In this document: positions 1 through 8,649 of the stretch, one piece after another
How the letters are laid out: each line of letters begins with the position of its first letter
How positions within the stretch are numbered: the first letter of the stretch is position 1
NCBI GenBank assembly: GCA_046350095.1
Contig: JAXMBA010000003.1
Location: 620,001 to 684,000, forward strand
Source: Urbifossiella sp046350095
GTDB taxonomy: Bacteria > Planctomycetota > Planctomycetia > Gemmatales > Gemmataceae
Length of the DNA: 64,000 bases
Direction of reading: 5' to 3'
Position numbers and translations under genes: made by a program
Notes under the pieces: model-generated
Told to the model about the DNA's origin: nothing
Databases searched by the model: none
Seen by the model: only the letters and a program-made list of their open reading frames with translations

Positions 1-1
1 G

Positions 2-445
2 GGCAACCACCCGGCCGAGCTGCCGGGCGACCGCCTCTACTTCAAGAACCACATGTGGGTTCAACCCACGCCCGACGGCCCGCTGCGGGTCGGGTTCAGC
101 AGCTACGCCGTGCGGCTCATGCAGGACGTGTACTTCCTGGAGTGGCGCGTCGACCCGGGCCTCGTCACGCTCAAGCAGGAGATCGGCTTCATCGAGACGC
201 AGAAGGCCACGTCCGGCCTGTACGCGCCGCTGCCGGGGCGCGTCCTGCGCTTCAACCCGGCGCTGCTGACGGACCCGTCAGGCATCAACGCCGACCCCTA
301 CGGCGCCGGCTGGCTGTTCGAGCTGGAGGCGGACCCGGCCGGGCACGCGCTCGAGGTGGCGGCCTACTACGCGCACCTGGTGGCCGGCTGGGAGGCGACC
401 CAGCGGATGCTCAAGGGGCAGGTGAACAGCATCGACGACGAGTAG
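2..445 (+). CDS. gcvH: Glycine cleavage H-protein-like lipoyl carrier (5' partial)
   Basis: The reading frame is open to the left edge, so the N-terminus lies outside the window. The visible part has the H-protein lipoyl fold: an aromatic NHMWV segment where H proteins have HEWV, a GFIETQKATSG hairpin in which the lysine matches the lipoylated lysine of the ESVKA motif, then YAPLPG and a GAGWLFEL segment near the C-terminus. H proteins carry the aminomethyl group between the P and T subunits of the glycine cleavage complex. No other gcv gene is visible downstream, so a role as a stand-alone lipoyl carrier is also possible. The next gene follows after about 60 bases on the same strand. Confidence 0.8.
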   Translation, partial: GNHPAELPGDRLYFKNHMWVQPTPDGPLRVGFSSYAVRLMQDVYFLEWRVDPGLVTLKQEIGFIETQKATSGLYAPLPGRVLRFNPALLTDPSGINADPYGAGWLFELEADPAGHALEVAAYYAHLVAGWEATQRMLKGQVNSIDDE

Positions 446-507
446 CCGACATCGTCTGGCCGCGGCCCGAGCCCCGACGGTATAAGCGGCAACAGGAGGT
501 TCCCGCC

Positions 508-1146
508 ATGCACCCTTCGTCCCGCCGCCGGGTGGCGACCTGTCTCTATCTTGCGAGCACGCTGGCCGCCTACGCGGCCGCGTCCGGTTCGGCACAAAAC
601 GGACCGGCCAAGGACGACTACTACCCGCTCCGCAAGGGCAACGAGTGGCACCGCCGCGATCGGTTGGTCGGCGGGGGCGGGGACGAATACCGCGTCGAGG
701 TCGCAGACGTGGAGGTCGAGAACGGGACAACCCGGGCGCGGGTACTCCTGCGGCACTCGCCGACGATTGTCGGGAAGGCGCGCCTACTTGCCGACGGCGG
801 TGGTGTTTACGACGGGAACACCTCGTACGGCAAGACCCGACTGATCAAGTATCCGCTCAAGGTGGGAGAGGCCTGGGCGGAGAGCTTCCCGGCCGGGGCC
901 GACGGCCGACCCGCGGTCGAGATCACCCGCCGGGTCGCCGGGCGGGAGGAAGTCGAGGTGCCGGCCGGCAAGTTCACGGCGGTCGAGGTTCACTCCGTAC
1001 GCACGACGGACGGCCACCGGTTCACGGACCGCGCCTGGTACGCCAACGGCGTCGGCGAGGTCAAAGCCGTTCGAGTCGTTGAATACCCCGGGGGGAAGCA
1101 ACAAACGGTCGTCACCGAGTTGCTCCGATTCACCCCCGGAAAGTAG
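508..1146 (+). CDS. Hypothetical exported protein
   Basis: This encodes 212 residues. The ATG is chosen because AGGAGGT lies seven bases upstream (494-500) and because translation then begins with a basic, hydrophobic signal peptide (roughly residues 1-30, ending near GSAQN). The mature part is a beta-rich domain starting YYPLRKGNEW, with a PAGKFTAVEVHS segment and a C-terminal strand pattern seen in small planctomycete exported proteins that hold an outer-membrane-lipoprotein-like fold. No catalytic residues are recognisable. It is transcribed toward the leftward DUF1501 gene and the two are separated by a hairpin. Function unknown. Confidence 0.75.
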   Translation: MHPSSRRRVATCLYLASTLAAYAAASGSAQNGPAKDDYYPLRKGNEWHRRDRLVGGGGDEYRVEVADVEVENGTTRARVLLRHSPTIVGKARLLADGGGVYDGNTSYGKTRLIKYPLKVGEAWAESFPAGADGRPAVEITRRVAGREEVEVPAGKFTAVEVHSVRTTDGHRFTDRAWYANGVGEVKAVRVVEYPGGKQQTVVTELLRFTPGK

Positions 1147-1170
1147 CCGCCCCGCCCGCGACCACGAAGA

Positions 1171-1198
1171 AGGCCCGGCGGACTTCGTCCCCGGGCCT
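1171..1198. terminator. Hairpin between convergent genes
   Basis: AGGCCCGG at 1171-1178 pairs with CCGGGCCT at 1191-1198, with an inner GGAC/GTCC extension. It lies between the convergent ends of the exported-protein gene and the DUF1501 gene. A short TCTTCG tract follows on the minus strand, so it fits the leftward transcript best. Confidence 0.55.
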
Positions 1199-1223
1199 CC
1201 CGTGCGAGTCGAACCCCTTCCGA

Positions 1224-2561
1224 TCACCCGATCAGCTTCTCGACCACCTTGCCCTCGCGGAACAGCTGGATCGGCCGGCCGGTCGAGGTCTGCAGCTCCG
1301 TCTTCGGGTCGATCCCCAGCTGCTGGAAGATCGTCGAGGCGATGTCGTCCGGCGTGGTCGGGTCCACGTTCGGGGCCATGCCCGAGGCGTCGGTGCTGCC
1401 GTGGACGTAGCCGCGCTTGATGCCGCCGCCGGCCAGCACGCACGCCATCGACCGGGCCCAGTGGTCGCGGCCGGCGTTCTTGTTCACCCGCGGGGTGCGG
1501 CCGAACTCGCCGGCGCACATCACGATCGTGTCGTCCAGCAGGCCGCGCCGCTCCAGGTCGGCGATGAGCGCCGCCAGAACCGTGTCGAGCTGCGGCATCA
1601 GCCGCGTCTTGTGGGCCTGGAACGTCTGGCTGTGCGTGTCCCAGCCGCCGATGCTCACGGTGGCGAACCGCACCCCGGCCTCGATCAGCCGGCGGGCGGC
1701 GAGGGCGCTCTGGCCGAACGGCGTGTTGCCGTAGCTGTCGCGGACCGCGGCCGACTCGCTGGCCAGGTCGAACGCCTTCTTCGTCTTGTCGGAGCGGAGG
1801 ATGTCCAGCGCTTGCTGGTGGAACGTGTCGAGGCCGTCCACCAGTTCGCTGCTGCGGTCCACGGAGCGGAAGCCGTTGTCGAGGTTCCGCAGGAGGCGGT
1901 CGCGGTTCTCCAGGTCGGTCAGGGTGATGCGGGTGCCGTCGAGGCTGATGCCGCGGACGCGGAAGCTCGGGGCGCCGCCGGGCCGCCCGGCCGCGGCCCC
2001 GCCGCCGCCGCCGTTCCCCTCGATGACGAACGGGTTGTACCCGGTGCCGAGGTAGCCGGCGAGGCTGGCCACGTTCCCCTGGCCGAACGTCACGTACGGC
2101 GGCACGCCGACCTCGGTGGTCAGCAGCTTCGACGCCAGCGAGCCCATCGACGGGTACTGTAGGGCGGCGGTCGGCTTGTTGCCGCTGGTCATGAAGACCG
2201 TGGCCGGGCTGTGGCTCGGGATGGTGTGGTACAGCGACCGGACCACGCTGACCTTGTTCGCCTGCTGCGCCATCTTCGGCAGCGTCTCGGCGAACTGCAT
2301 GCCGGCGGCGGTGGTGGGGATGGACTTGAACTCGCCGCGGATCCCCTCGGGGGCGTCGGGCTTGTTGTCCCACATGTCGATGGTGGCGGGGCCGCCGCCG
2401 AGCCACACGAGGATGACGCCCTTGGCGCGGGCCGCGGGCCGCTCGGCCGGCTTCGCGCGGGCCTCGGAGGCGAGGACGCTCGGGAGCGTGAGGCCGAGGA
2501 GGCCGGCGCTGCCGACCGACAGGAAGTCGCGGCGGGTGTTGCCTTCGCAGTCAGTCGTCAT
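1224..2561 (-). CDS. DUF1501 family protein, Tat-exported
   Basis: This encodes 445 residues. The start is the ATG at 2561, which places a twin-arginine motif (TRRDFLSVG) and a hydrophobic stretch at the N-terminus; longer readings run through low-quality sequence. The body has the family hallmarks: LVWLGGGPATIDMWD near residue 50, VSIGGWDTH, and EFGRTP (352-357) followed by GRDHW (364-368). DUF1501 proteins belong to the alkaline phosphatase/sulfatase-like fold group, but their substrate is not established. It lies 83 bases downstream of, and on the same strand as, a DUF1549/DUF1553 gene. That pairing is very common in planctomycetes and suggests one operon and a shared extracytoplasmic job. 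Confidence 0.93.
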   Translation of the reverse strand: MTTDCEGNTRRDFLSVGSAGLLGLTLPSVLASEARAKPAERPAARAKGVILVWLGGGPATIDMWDNKPDAPEGIRGEFKSIPTTAAGMQFAETLPKMAQQANKVSVVRSLYHTIPSHSPATVFMTSGNKPTAALQYPSMGSLASKLLTTEVGVPPYVTFGQGNVASLAGYLGTGYNPFVIEGNGGGGGAAAGRPGGAPSFRVRGISLDGTRITLTDLENRDRLLRNLDNGFRSVDRSSELVDGLDTFHQQALDILRSDKTKKAFDLASESAAVRDSYGNTPFGQSALAARRLIEAGVRFATVSIGGWDTHSQTFQAHKTRLMPQLDTVLAALIADLERRGLLDDTIVMCAGEFGRTPRVNKNAGRDHWARSMACVLAGGGIKRGYVHGSTDASGMAPNVDPTTPDDIASTIFQQLGIDPKTELQTSTGRPIQLFREGKVVEKLIG

Positions 2562-2644
2562 CGGAAGCTCCGAGGTCAGGGGGTTCGGGGTGGGAGTATT
2601 GGGCAGCAAACCCACCCGGTGCGACGGGTGGGCGGTTGCGACTC

Positions 2645-5044
2645 TTAATGGTTCAGGATGAACTCGCGGGTGTTGATCAGCGCCCACACCAGGTCCGTGG
2701 TCGCCTCCTGGCGGGTCCGCGCCGCCCGCACGTGGGCCAGCGACGACGCCCGCTCGTCGGCCGTCGGCCGGCGGCTCAGCGTCGCCAGGAACGCCTCTTC
2801 CACCAGCTCCTCGTCGCTCAACTTGGCCTTCGCCAGCTGCGCCACGCGGCCGGTGCCGGCGGCCAGCTTGTTCGAGATCGTCGGGTCGGTCATGCGGAAC
2901 AGCGTCTGCGGCAGGGCGGGCTCGGCCGAGCGCTCGCAGTCGCAGGCGGTCGTGCGCGGCGGCCGGCCGAAGATGCGCAGGGCGTAGGCCACGTTGCCGT
3001 TCAGCCGGCTCGACCCCACCTCGACCATCTTCGTCCCGGCCGGGGCCGCGTCCTGCCCGGCGAACTGCTCGTCCACCCCGAGGGCGCTGTTCAGCACGTC
3101 CACCACCTGCTCCGCCAGGAGCGGGCGGATGTAGCTGTGGCTGAAGTTGTTCTTGTCGAACTTGTTCGAGTCGTTGGTCTGGAACGACAGCCCGTAGGTG
3201 CGGCTCAGCAGGACCGTCCGCTCCAGCTTCCGCACGTCGTAGCCGGACTTCACGAACGAGTCGGCGAGCGCGTCCAGCAGCTTCGCGTTCGTCGGCGGGT
3301 TGGCGAGCGAGAAGTCGTCCACCGGGTTCACCAGCCCCACGCCGAAGTAGTGCGCCCACACCCGGTTCACGAAGCTCCTGGCGAAGAACGGGTTCGACGG
3401 GCTCGTCACCCACTCGGCCAGCTTCACCCGCGGGTCGTCGCCGCCGACGAACACGACGCGCTCGCCGCCGAGCACCCGGGCCGGGGCGATCTTGTTCGTG
3501 CCGGGGTTCTTCGCCTGCTTCACCTGGGCGGAGTTGAACACCTCCTTCACGAGGAGGAACTGGTTGTTCGCCTTCTTCCCACCCGCCTCGGCGGCGGCCT
3601 TGCGGTCGGCGTTCTCCTTCGTGGCGGCGTCCTTCACCGCCGGGGCGCTGAACTGGTTGTTGGCGAACGTCACCGTGCCGAAGATGTTGGCGAAGCCCCA
3701 GTAGTCTTCCTGCGTCCAGCGGTCGGTCGGGTGCTTGTGGCACTGGGCGCACTCGAGCCGGACGCCGAGGAACGCGGCCGCGACCTTCTCGCTCCAGGCC
3801 TCCACCGGCTGGGCCTGCTGGCGCCGCCAGAACAGGTCGAGCGTCGGCTTGTTCGGGTAGTCAGTGCCGTAGCCGTTGGCCTTCTCGCTCTGCTCGTCCA
3901 CCCGCCGGGTGAACGCCACCCACTCCTCCGGCGCCATCCCGTCCAGGCTCGTGGCCGTGAGGATGTCGCGGACGGTCTTGTCGTACGCCACGTTGTCCTG
4001 CACCCGCTTGCGGAGCCAGTCGTGCCACATCTGGCTGCGGCGCTGGGCGGTGTTCTGCGGCTGCTCCAGCGCGGTCGTGTTGTTGCCGGTGATGTCGCTC
4101 AGCTTCGTCGCCCACACGGCGGCGTGGAGCGGGTGCGCCAGCAGCTTGTCCACCAGCTTCTCGCGCTTCCGCGGGTCGGGGTCGGCGACGAACGCCTTCA
4201 CCTCGGCCGCGGTCGGCAGCTGGGCGATGGTGTCGATGGTCACGCGGCGCAGGAACACCTCGTCGGACGCGGGGCCGGACGGCGTCATGTTCAGCAGCCG
4301 GAGCTTGTCGAACACGAGCCCGTCCACGAAGTTCGCCGGCTGCGGGAAGGTGGCGGGCGCGCCGGGGGCCGGCACGATGACCCGGAGCGCGACGACGGCC
4401 CCGCGGTAGAGGACGGTCAGCCCGGCGTCGCCCGGCTGGCGGGCGGTGACGCGGCCGACGGCGTCCACGCTGGCGATGGCCTCGTCGCTGATCTTGAAGT
4501 CGCAGAACGGGGTGATGTCTTCGCTGCTGCCGTCGGCGAACGTGGCGGTCACCTTCACCTGCCGGCTCTGGTCGGCGGCGACGACGGCGAAGTTGTCGGG
4601 GGTGACGGTGAGTTTGGCGATGGCGCCGCTGCCGGGGGTCCAGCGGGCGCCGCCGGCGACCCACTCGCGGAACACGGCGTACACCCACGAGTCGCGGCCG
4701 AAGCGCATCCCGCCGTCGTGGGCCACGCTACCGACGGCCTTCTGGAGCAGCAGGCTGTCGTGCGGCTGGAGGACGTTGACGCGGCGGCCGAGGTTGTCGC
4801 GGGTGAGGGCGGCGTGGTCCATCGCCGGCTCGTAGCCGAACAGCGACAGGCGGAAGCCGTTCTTCCCCTGGAACGAGCCGTGGCAGCCGCCGGTGTTGCA
4901 GCCGGCCTTCGAGAGCAGGCCCATGACGTGCCGCTCGAAGTCAACGTTTCGGAGGGTGCCGCCGGTGGGGAGGGTCACGTCGGCGCGGGCGGCAGGGGCC
5001 AGCGCACAAACGAGGGCGGCGGCGAGGAGCCGGGGGGTGGTCAT
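2645..5044 (-). CDS. DUF1549/DUF1553 protein with cytochrome-like motifs and BIG2 domain
   Basis: This encodes 799 residues with an N-terminal signal peptide (MTTPRLLAAALVCALA...). Domains in order: a GCNTGGCHGS cytochrome-like segment near residue 50, a bacterial Ig-like (BIG2) domain at about 165-240, DUF1549 (about 270-480, with ECAQCHKHP as a second CxxCH), and DUF1553 (about 530-790, with FVNRVWAHYFG). CxxCH suggests covalent haem attachment, although the first motif has four residues between the cysteines. The function of these proteins is not established. It is the first gene of a pair with the following DUF1501 gene. Confidence 0.92.
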   Translation of the reverse strand: MTTPRLLAAALVCALAPAARADVTLPTGGTLRNVDFERHVMGLLSKAGCNTGGCHGSFQGKNGFRLSLFGYEPAMDHAALTRDNLGRRVNVLQPHDSLLLQKAVGSVAHDGGMRFGRDSWVYAVFREWVAGGARWTPGSGAIAKLTVTPDNFAVVAADQSRQVKVTATFADGSSEDITPFCDFKISDEAIASVDAVGRVTARQPGDAGLTVLYRGAVVALRVIVPAPGAPATFPQPANFVDGLVFDKLRLLNMTPSGPASDEVFLRRVTIDTIAQLPTAAEVKAFVADPDPRKREKLVDKLLAHPLHAAVWATKLSDITGNNTTALEQPQNTAQRRSQMWHDWLRKRVQDNVAYDKTVRDILTATSLDGMAPEEWVAFTRRVDEQSEKANGYGTDYPNKPTLDLFWRRQQAQPVEAWSEKVAAAFLGVRLECAQCHKHPTDRWTQEDYWGFANIFGTVTFANNQFSAPAVKDAATKENADRKAAAEAGGKKANNQFLLVKEVFNSAQVKQAKNPGTNKIAPARVLGGERVVFVGGDDPRVKLAEWVTSPSNPFFARSFVNRVWAHYFGVGLVNPVDDFSLANPPTNAKLLDALADSFVKSGYDVRKLERTVLLSRTYGLSFQTNDSNKFDKNNFSHSYIRPLLAEQVVDVLNSALGVDEQFAGQDAAPAGTKMVEVGSSRLNGNVAYALRIFGRPPRTTACDCERSAEPALPQTLFRMTDPTISNKLAAGTGRVAQLAKAKLSDEELVEEAFLATLSRRPTADERASSLAHVRAARTRQEATTDLVWALINTREFILNH

Positions 5045-5268
5045 GACGAGCGGCGCCTGGCGGGAGCGGGCGGCGGGTGCGAGCGGCCGGTGAGAGAGCA
5101 GTCGGCTTACGGGGATTCAACCCGCGCGAGTCTCGAAAGTATCGTCCCGGGTTCGGGAAAGTGCAAGAAAAATGAGGGTCGACGGAGGTGCTGACGGGGA
5201 ATGGTCTTAGGCGCCGCAGCCCGCGGCACCACACCGCGGACTGCCGCGTTGCCGGGGCGGAGATTCGA

Positions 5269-5568
5269 CTAGCGCCACCGCCGGCCGTTGTACCAGCCGC
5301 GGTTCCCGCCGTACCACACGCGGGAGTAGGCCGGGCTCGTGTAGCGCGGAGCGTAGTAGCCCGGGGCGCGGTACCCCGAGTAGGTGTTCCAGCCCCCGCC
5401 GTACACGCCGGTGCCGTAGTAGCGGGTGCCGTAGTACGAACTGCCGTAGTACGGGTTGCCGTAGGCCGGGTAGCCGTAGCGCGGGCCGATGGAGATCGAG
5501 AACTGGGCGTCGGCCGTTGCGGCGGACAGGCCCAACGCGGCGACGGCCGCGAGGAATGGGATACGCAT
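5269..5568 (-). CDS. Small Tyr/Gly-rich exported protein
   Basis: This encodes 99 residues. The ATG at 5568 follows a GGAGTCACCTCC stretch and opens a signal peptide ending near ADAQF. The mature protein is low complexity: repeated YYG, GYxxPxY and RYYG units with many Tyr, Gly, Pro and Arg residues and no cysteine. Such composition is typical of small surface or matrix-associated proteins, but no family was recognised. It sits alone between the DUF1549/DUF1553 gene and pth on the same strand. Function unknown. Confidence 0.65.
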   Translation of the reverse strand: MRIPFLAAVAALGLSAATADAQFSISIGPRYGYPAYGNPYYGSSYYGTRYYGTGVYGGGWNTYSGYRAPGYYAPRYTSPAYSRVWYGGNRGWYNGRRWR

Positions 5569-5639
5569 GGAGGTGACTCCTGGCTGGCGAAGTGGGCGGC
5601 GGGACGAGAGTTGCACCTGCCGTGCCGATCGCCCAGCCG

Positions 5640-6263
5640 TCACGCCGGCCGGTCGCCGTCGGGCTTCGGCTTCTTCTTCTCCTTCTTCGGCTGCTGCGGG
5701 TCGTCCGACCCGTTGAAGCGGTTCATGCACTCCTCGACGCCCGCCGTCGCCCACACCACCGCCGCCTGCGCCGCCTTCGCGACCGCGTCCGCGGCCGCGG
5801 CGCGCTCGCCCGGCTTGAACCGGCTCAGTACAAAGTCCACCGCCTCGCCCTCGGCCGGCTGACCCACGCCGATCCGCAGTCGGGCGTAGCCGTCGGTGCC
5901 GAGCTGGTCCTGGATGTTGCGGAGGCCGTTCTGCCCGCCGTGGCTCCCTTTCATCCGCACCCGGAGCTTCCCGAGCGGCAGGTTGAAGTCGTCGCACACC
6001 ACGAGCAGTTGCTCCACCGACAGCTTGTAGAAGTCGAGAATGGCGCGGACGGAGCGGCCGCTGAGGTTCATGAACGTGAGCGGCTTCACCAGCAGGACGG
6101 CCTCGCCGCCCTCCTGCCGCTCGGCGACGAGCGCCTCGAACTTCTCGCGGAACGGCGACGTGCCCGGCGCCGCGGCCAGGTAGTCGATCACGTCGAAGCC
6201 GACGTTGTGGCGGGTGCCGGCGTACTTGGGCCCGGGGTTGCCGAGGCCGACGAGGAGCTTCAT
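5640..6263 (-). CDS. pth: Peptidyl-tRNA hydrolase
   Basis: Cleaves the ester bond of peptidyl-tRNAs released prematurely from ribosomes, recycling tRNA in the cytoplasm. The 207-residue protein opens with the diagnostic LVGLGNPGPKYAGTRHNVGF, in which His19 matches the catalytic histidine and the nearby Asn is conserved. KPLTFMNLSG, VCDDFNLPLG and GSHGGQNGL follow in the expected order. The C-terminus has an extra Lys/Pro-rich tail beyond the usual ~190 residues. It lies just downstream of the ribosomal L25 gene on the same strand, the arrangement conserved in many bacteria, here separated by a palindrome. Confidence 0.96.
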   Translation of the reverse strand: MKLLVGLGNPGPKYAGTRHNVGFDVIDYLAAAPGTSPFREKFEALVAERQEGGEAVLLVKPLTFMNLSGRSVRAILDFYKLSVEQLLVVCDDFNLPLGKLRVRMKGSHGGQNGLRNIQDQLGTDGYARLRIGVGQPAEGEAVDFVLSRFKPGERAAAADAVAKAAQAAVVWATAGVEECMNRFNGSDDPQQPKKEKKKPKPDGDRPA

Positions 6264-6289
6264 GGGAGGTGTCGGGGGCTCGGGGCGTC

Positions 6290-6333
6290 GCCGCTTGCGG
6301 CGTAGCGCTGGGCAGCCCTACGCCGCAAGCGGC
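6290..6333. repeat. Palindromic element between L25 and pth
   Basis: GCCGCTTGCGGCGTAG (6290-6305) is a perfect inverted repeat of 6318-6333. The inner bases pair further as GCTG/CAGC around a two-base loop. No T tract follows on the minus strand, so it may be a dispersed palindrome or an attenuating hairpin rather than a full terminator. A related core, GCTCGCGGCG, occurs at 32314. Confidence 0.6.
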
Positions 6334-6346
6334 AAAACCCGGCACG

Positions 6347-7000
6347 TTACTTCTTCTTCTTGTCGTCCTCGGCGTCGTCGTCGGCCTTCTTCTCCTTCTT
6401 GATCACCTCGGGGCCGGCGCCGGGCTCGGCCGCGGGCGCCGCCGCCGCCTCGGCGCCCGGCAGCTTCAGCTGCACCACCACCGCCTCCGGCGCCTCCAGC
6501 ACCGTCACGCCGGCCGGCAGCGCCAGCTCGCGCACGTGGATCGGCGCGCCCAGCGTCAGGCCGGTGATGTCGATGCGGATCGAGTCGGGGATCGCCGTCG
6601 GGCTGCACTCGATGTGGAGCGTGTGCAGGGGCTGGTCGAGCACGCCGCCGCCGGTCTGCTTCGGGCTGTTCCGCAGCTCCACCGGGATCGTCACCCGCAC
6701 CTTGTCCGACGCCGACACGCGGGCGAAGTCCACGTGCAGCATGTGCCGCCCGAGGTGGTCCCACTGCAGGTCGCGGACCAGCACCGTCTCGGTCTTCCCG
6801 CCGACCTCCAGGTTCAGCACGCGGGCGTGCTGGACGCGGATCAGGCGGTCGAGCTCGTCGGCGGCGACGGACACGGCCACGTTGGCCTCCTTGTGCCCGT
6901 ACACGATCGCCGGGATGCGCCCGGACTTGCGGAGCTTGTCGGCGTGGCGGCTGCCGGAACCCGTGCGAGGTTCGGCCTTTAGCGTCGCGGTCTCGGCCAT
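6347..7000 (-). CDS. rplY: 50S ribosomal protein L25 (CTC/TL5 type)
   Basis: Binds 5S rRNA in the large ribosomal subunit; long forms are related to the general stress protein CTC. The 217-residue protein starts with the L25 domain (ETATLKAEPRTGSG, then RKSGRIPAIVYG near residue 30). A second beta domain (about residues 95-185) contains VELRNSPKQTGGG and LHTLHIECSP, typical of TL5/CTC. The C-terminus is an acidic then Lys-rich tail ending in KKKK. It is the upstream neighbour of pth and probably shares its transcript. Confidence 0.95.
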   Translation of the reverse strand: MAETATLKAEPRTGSGSRHADKLRKSGRIPAIVYGHKEANVAVSVAADELDRLIRVQHARVLNLEVGGKTETVLVRDLQWDHLGRHMLHVDFARVSASDKVRVTIPVELRNSPKQTGGGVLDQPLHTLHIECSPTAIPDSIRIDITGLTLGAPIHVRELALPAGVTVLEAPEAVVVQLKLPGAEAAAAPAAEPGAGPEVIKKEKKADDDAEDDKKKK

Positions 7001-7065
7001 GGTCTGCCCCTCGGCGGCCGGCTACCCTCCCGCGTGCGCGGTACTCTCGCCGGCCGGAGTGATGG

Positions 7066-7097
7066 AAAAACGAACGCGGAGCGGCCGAACGGGCCGC
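7066..7097 (-). terminator. Possible intrinsic terminator of the sigma-factor gene
   Basis: GCGGCC (7081-7086) pairs with GGCCGC (7092-7097) around a five-base loop. On the minus strand a T5 run (7066-7070) follows after about ten bases. It lies just past the sigma-factor stop codon. The gap before the T run makes this weak. Confidence 0.35.
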
Positions 7098-7125
7098 CCC
7101 GGCGCGTGCTTGAGAGCAGGGGTGA

Positions 7126-8496
7126 TTATGGCTCGTACACGGGGGCGCGACAAGGGACCGGGCGGAACGTGCAGACGCCGGCCTTCCCGCCACCGCCCCC
7201 ACCCCGACCGGCGTCGGACTTCGCCGCCGGCGGGGCGAGCTCGTCCACGTCCACGGCGGTGTCGTCGTACTCGCGCCACACCCCGGCCACGGTGCGCACC
7301 CGGCCGCGGACGTTCACCGTTTTGAACCCGGCGTCGCGGACGGCGCCGAACACCCGCGGCGGGAAGGTCGGGTTGACCGCGTAGGCCGCGTCCCACACGT
7401 CCACGCGGACGTGCGGCGGGCGGGGGTGGGCCGTGCGGGCGGCGGTCAGGTAGTGCTGGAGGCGGTCGGTGCTGGTGAACAGCACCGGCTCGCCGATCGG
7501 CCCCTGCGGGCCGACGTCCACGGCCCGCAGCGGCAGCACGCCATAGGTGCCGCCGACGACCACGTCGATCTGTCGGGCCGGCGGCACTTTCACCACCTCC
7601 CCGCTGGGCGCCTCCGCACAGACGTCGACCCGCGCGGCCGCCGGCAGCCGCCCGGAGCTCGACGCCACCGGCAGAAGGACCGGCGTGGGGGCGGTGACGT
7701 GCCCGGCCGGCGGCCGGCCCGCGGCGACGAACCCGTAGCCCGACGCGGCCAGGACCATCAGCACGCCCGCGGCCGCCGGCGCCTTCGCCACCCACGACCC
7801 GCGGGCGAACCCGTCGGCGAGCCGCGCGGCGACCGGCGACTGCCCCACGCCCGCCGCCGCGCGGGCGGTGGACGCCGTCAGTGCCAGCGGGATCGGCGCG
7901 GCGCCGGCGACCAGTGCCGCGGCCGGGTCGTACCCGCGCAGGCGGGCCTTCAGCTTGGTGAGCCCGCGGGCCAGCAGCGACGAGAGCGTGCCCTCGCGGC
8001 AGCCGAGTTGCTCGGCGGCGTCGCGGCGGCTCCAGCCCTGGAGGTGGCACAGCACGAGCGGCGTACGGTACTTCTCCGGCAGCGCCAGCAGCGCCGCGTC
8101 GAGGTCGAGGCGCAGCTCGGCGGTGTCGGCGTCGGCAGCCAGGTCCGGCGGCGGGGCGTCGAGGTGGGCGAAGCGGCGGGCGTTGCCGCGGCGGAGGGTG
8201 CGGGCGGTGAGCACGGCGACGCGGTACAGCCACGGGCCGAGCGGCTGGGTGGGGTCGAGGCCGGCGCCGCGGCGGGCCAGCACCAGGAACGCAGCCTGGA
8301 AGGCGTCGTCGGCGTCGGGCGGGTTCGGGAGCATCCGCCGGCACGCGGCGCGCACGACGGGGCCGTGTCGGCGGACGAGCTCGGCGAACGCCGCCTCGTC
8401 GCGGGTGTCGGTGAAGGCGGCGAGGAGCTCGCCGTCCGAACGGGTGTACGCCGCCGCCGGGAGGAGCCGGGCGAGCGGGCCGGCAATCGGGCTCAT
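7126..8496 (-). CDS. ECF sigma factor with membrane segment and ExbD/TolR-like C-terminal region
   Basis: This encodes 456 residues. Region sigma2 is at about 30-100 (FAELVRRHGPVV, DADDAFQAAFLVL) and sigma4 at about 125-190 (LPEKYRTPLVLCHLQGWS, EGTLSSLLARGL). An Ala-rich linker and a single hydrophobic segment (about 240-258) follow. The remaining ~190 residues would lie outside the cytoplasm. Part of that tail (LFTSTDRLQHYL through VRDAGFKTVNVRG) resembles the periplasmic domain of ExbD/TolR; this is an inference from pattern only. ECF proteins of planctomycetes often carry long C-terminal extensions thought to replace a separate anti-sigma factor. No anti-sigma gene is adjacent. Confidence 0.85.
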   Translation of the reverse strand: MSPIAGPLARLLPAAAYTRSDGELLAAFTDTRDEAAFAELVRRHGPVVRAACRRMLPNPPDADDAFQAAFLVLARRGAGLDPTQPLGPWLYRVAVLTARTLRRGNARRFAHLDAPPPDLAADADTAELRLDLDAALLALPEKYRTPLVLCHLQGWSRRDAAEQLGCREGTLSSLLARGLTKLKARLRGYDPAAALVAGAAPIPLALTASTARAAAGVGQSPVAARLADGFARGSWVAKAPAAAGVLMVLAASGYGFVAAGRPPAGHVTAPTPVLLPVASSSGRLPAAARVDVCAEAPSGEVVKVPPARQIDVVVGGTYGVLPLRAVDVGPQGPIGEPVLFTSTDRLQHYLTAARTAHPRPPHVRVDVWDAAYAVNPTFPPRVFGAVRDAGFKTVNVRGRVRTVAGVWREYDDTAVDVDELAPPAAKSDAGRGGGGGGKAGVCTFRPVPCRAPVYEP

Positions 8497-8540
8497 GACC
8501 GTATCTTGCCGCCGGCACCCCGGCGCGTTCAGGAAAAAAG

Positions 8541-8642
8541 AAAAGTTTCAGTGGTCAGTGGTCAGTGGCCAGTGGTCAGCCAGCACCGGCCGATCCCCCA
8601 GAGGCTCGGCCGGTGCTGGCTGACCACTGGCCACTGACCACT
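8541..8642 (-). terminator. Long perfect hairpin with T tract
   Basis: A 37-base arm at 8557-8593 is the exact inverted repeat of 8606-8642, with a 12-base loop. The arms contain repeated GTGGTCAGTGG/CCACTGGCC units. On the minus strand the hairpin is followed by CTTTTCTTTTTTCC, so it should terminate the upstream exported-protein transcript before the sigma-factor gene. The length and perfection exceed what termination needs, which suggests a dispersed element co-opted as a terminator. Confidence 0.8.
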
Positions 8643-8649
8643 ACTCCGG

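Noticed and set aside
2636..5194. Long open frame on the plus strand opposite the DUF1549/DUF1553 gene
   Set aside because: Shadow of a gene with strong domain evidence; no ribosome site or motif.
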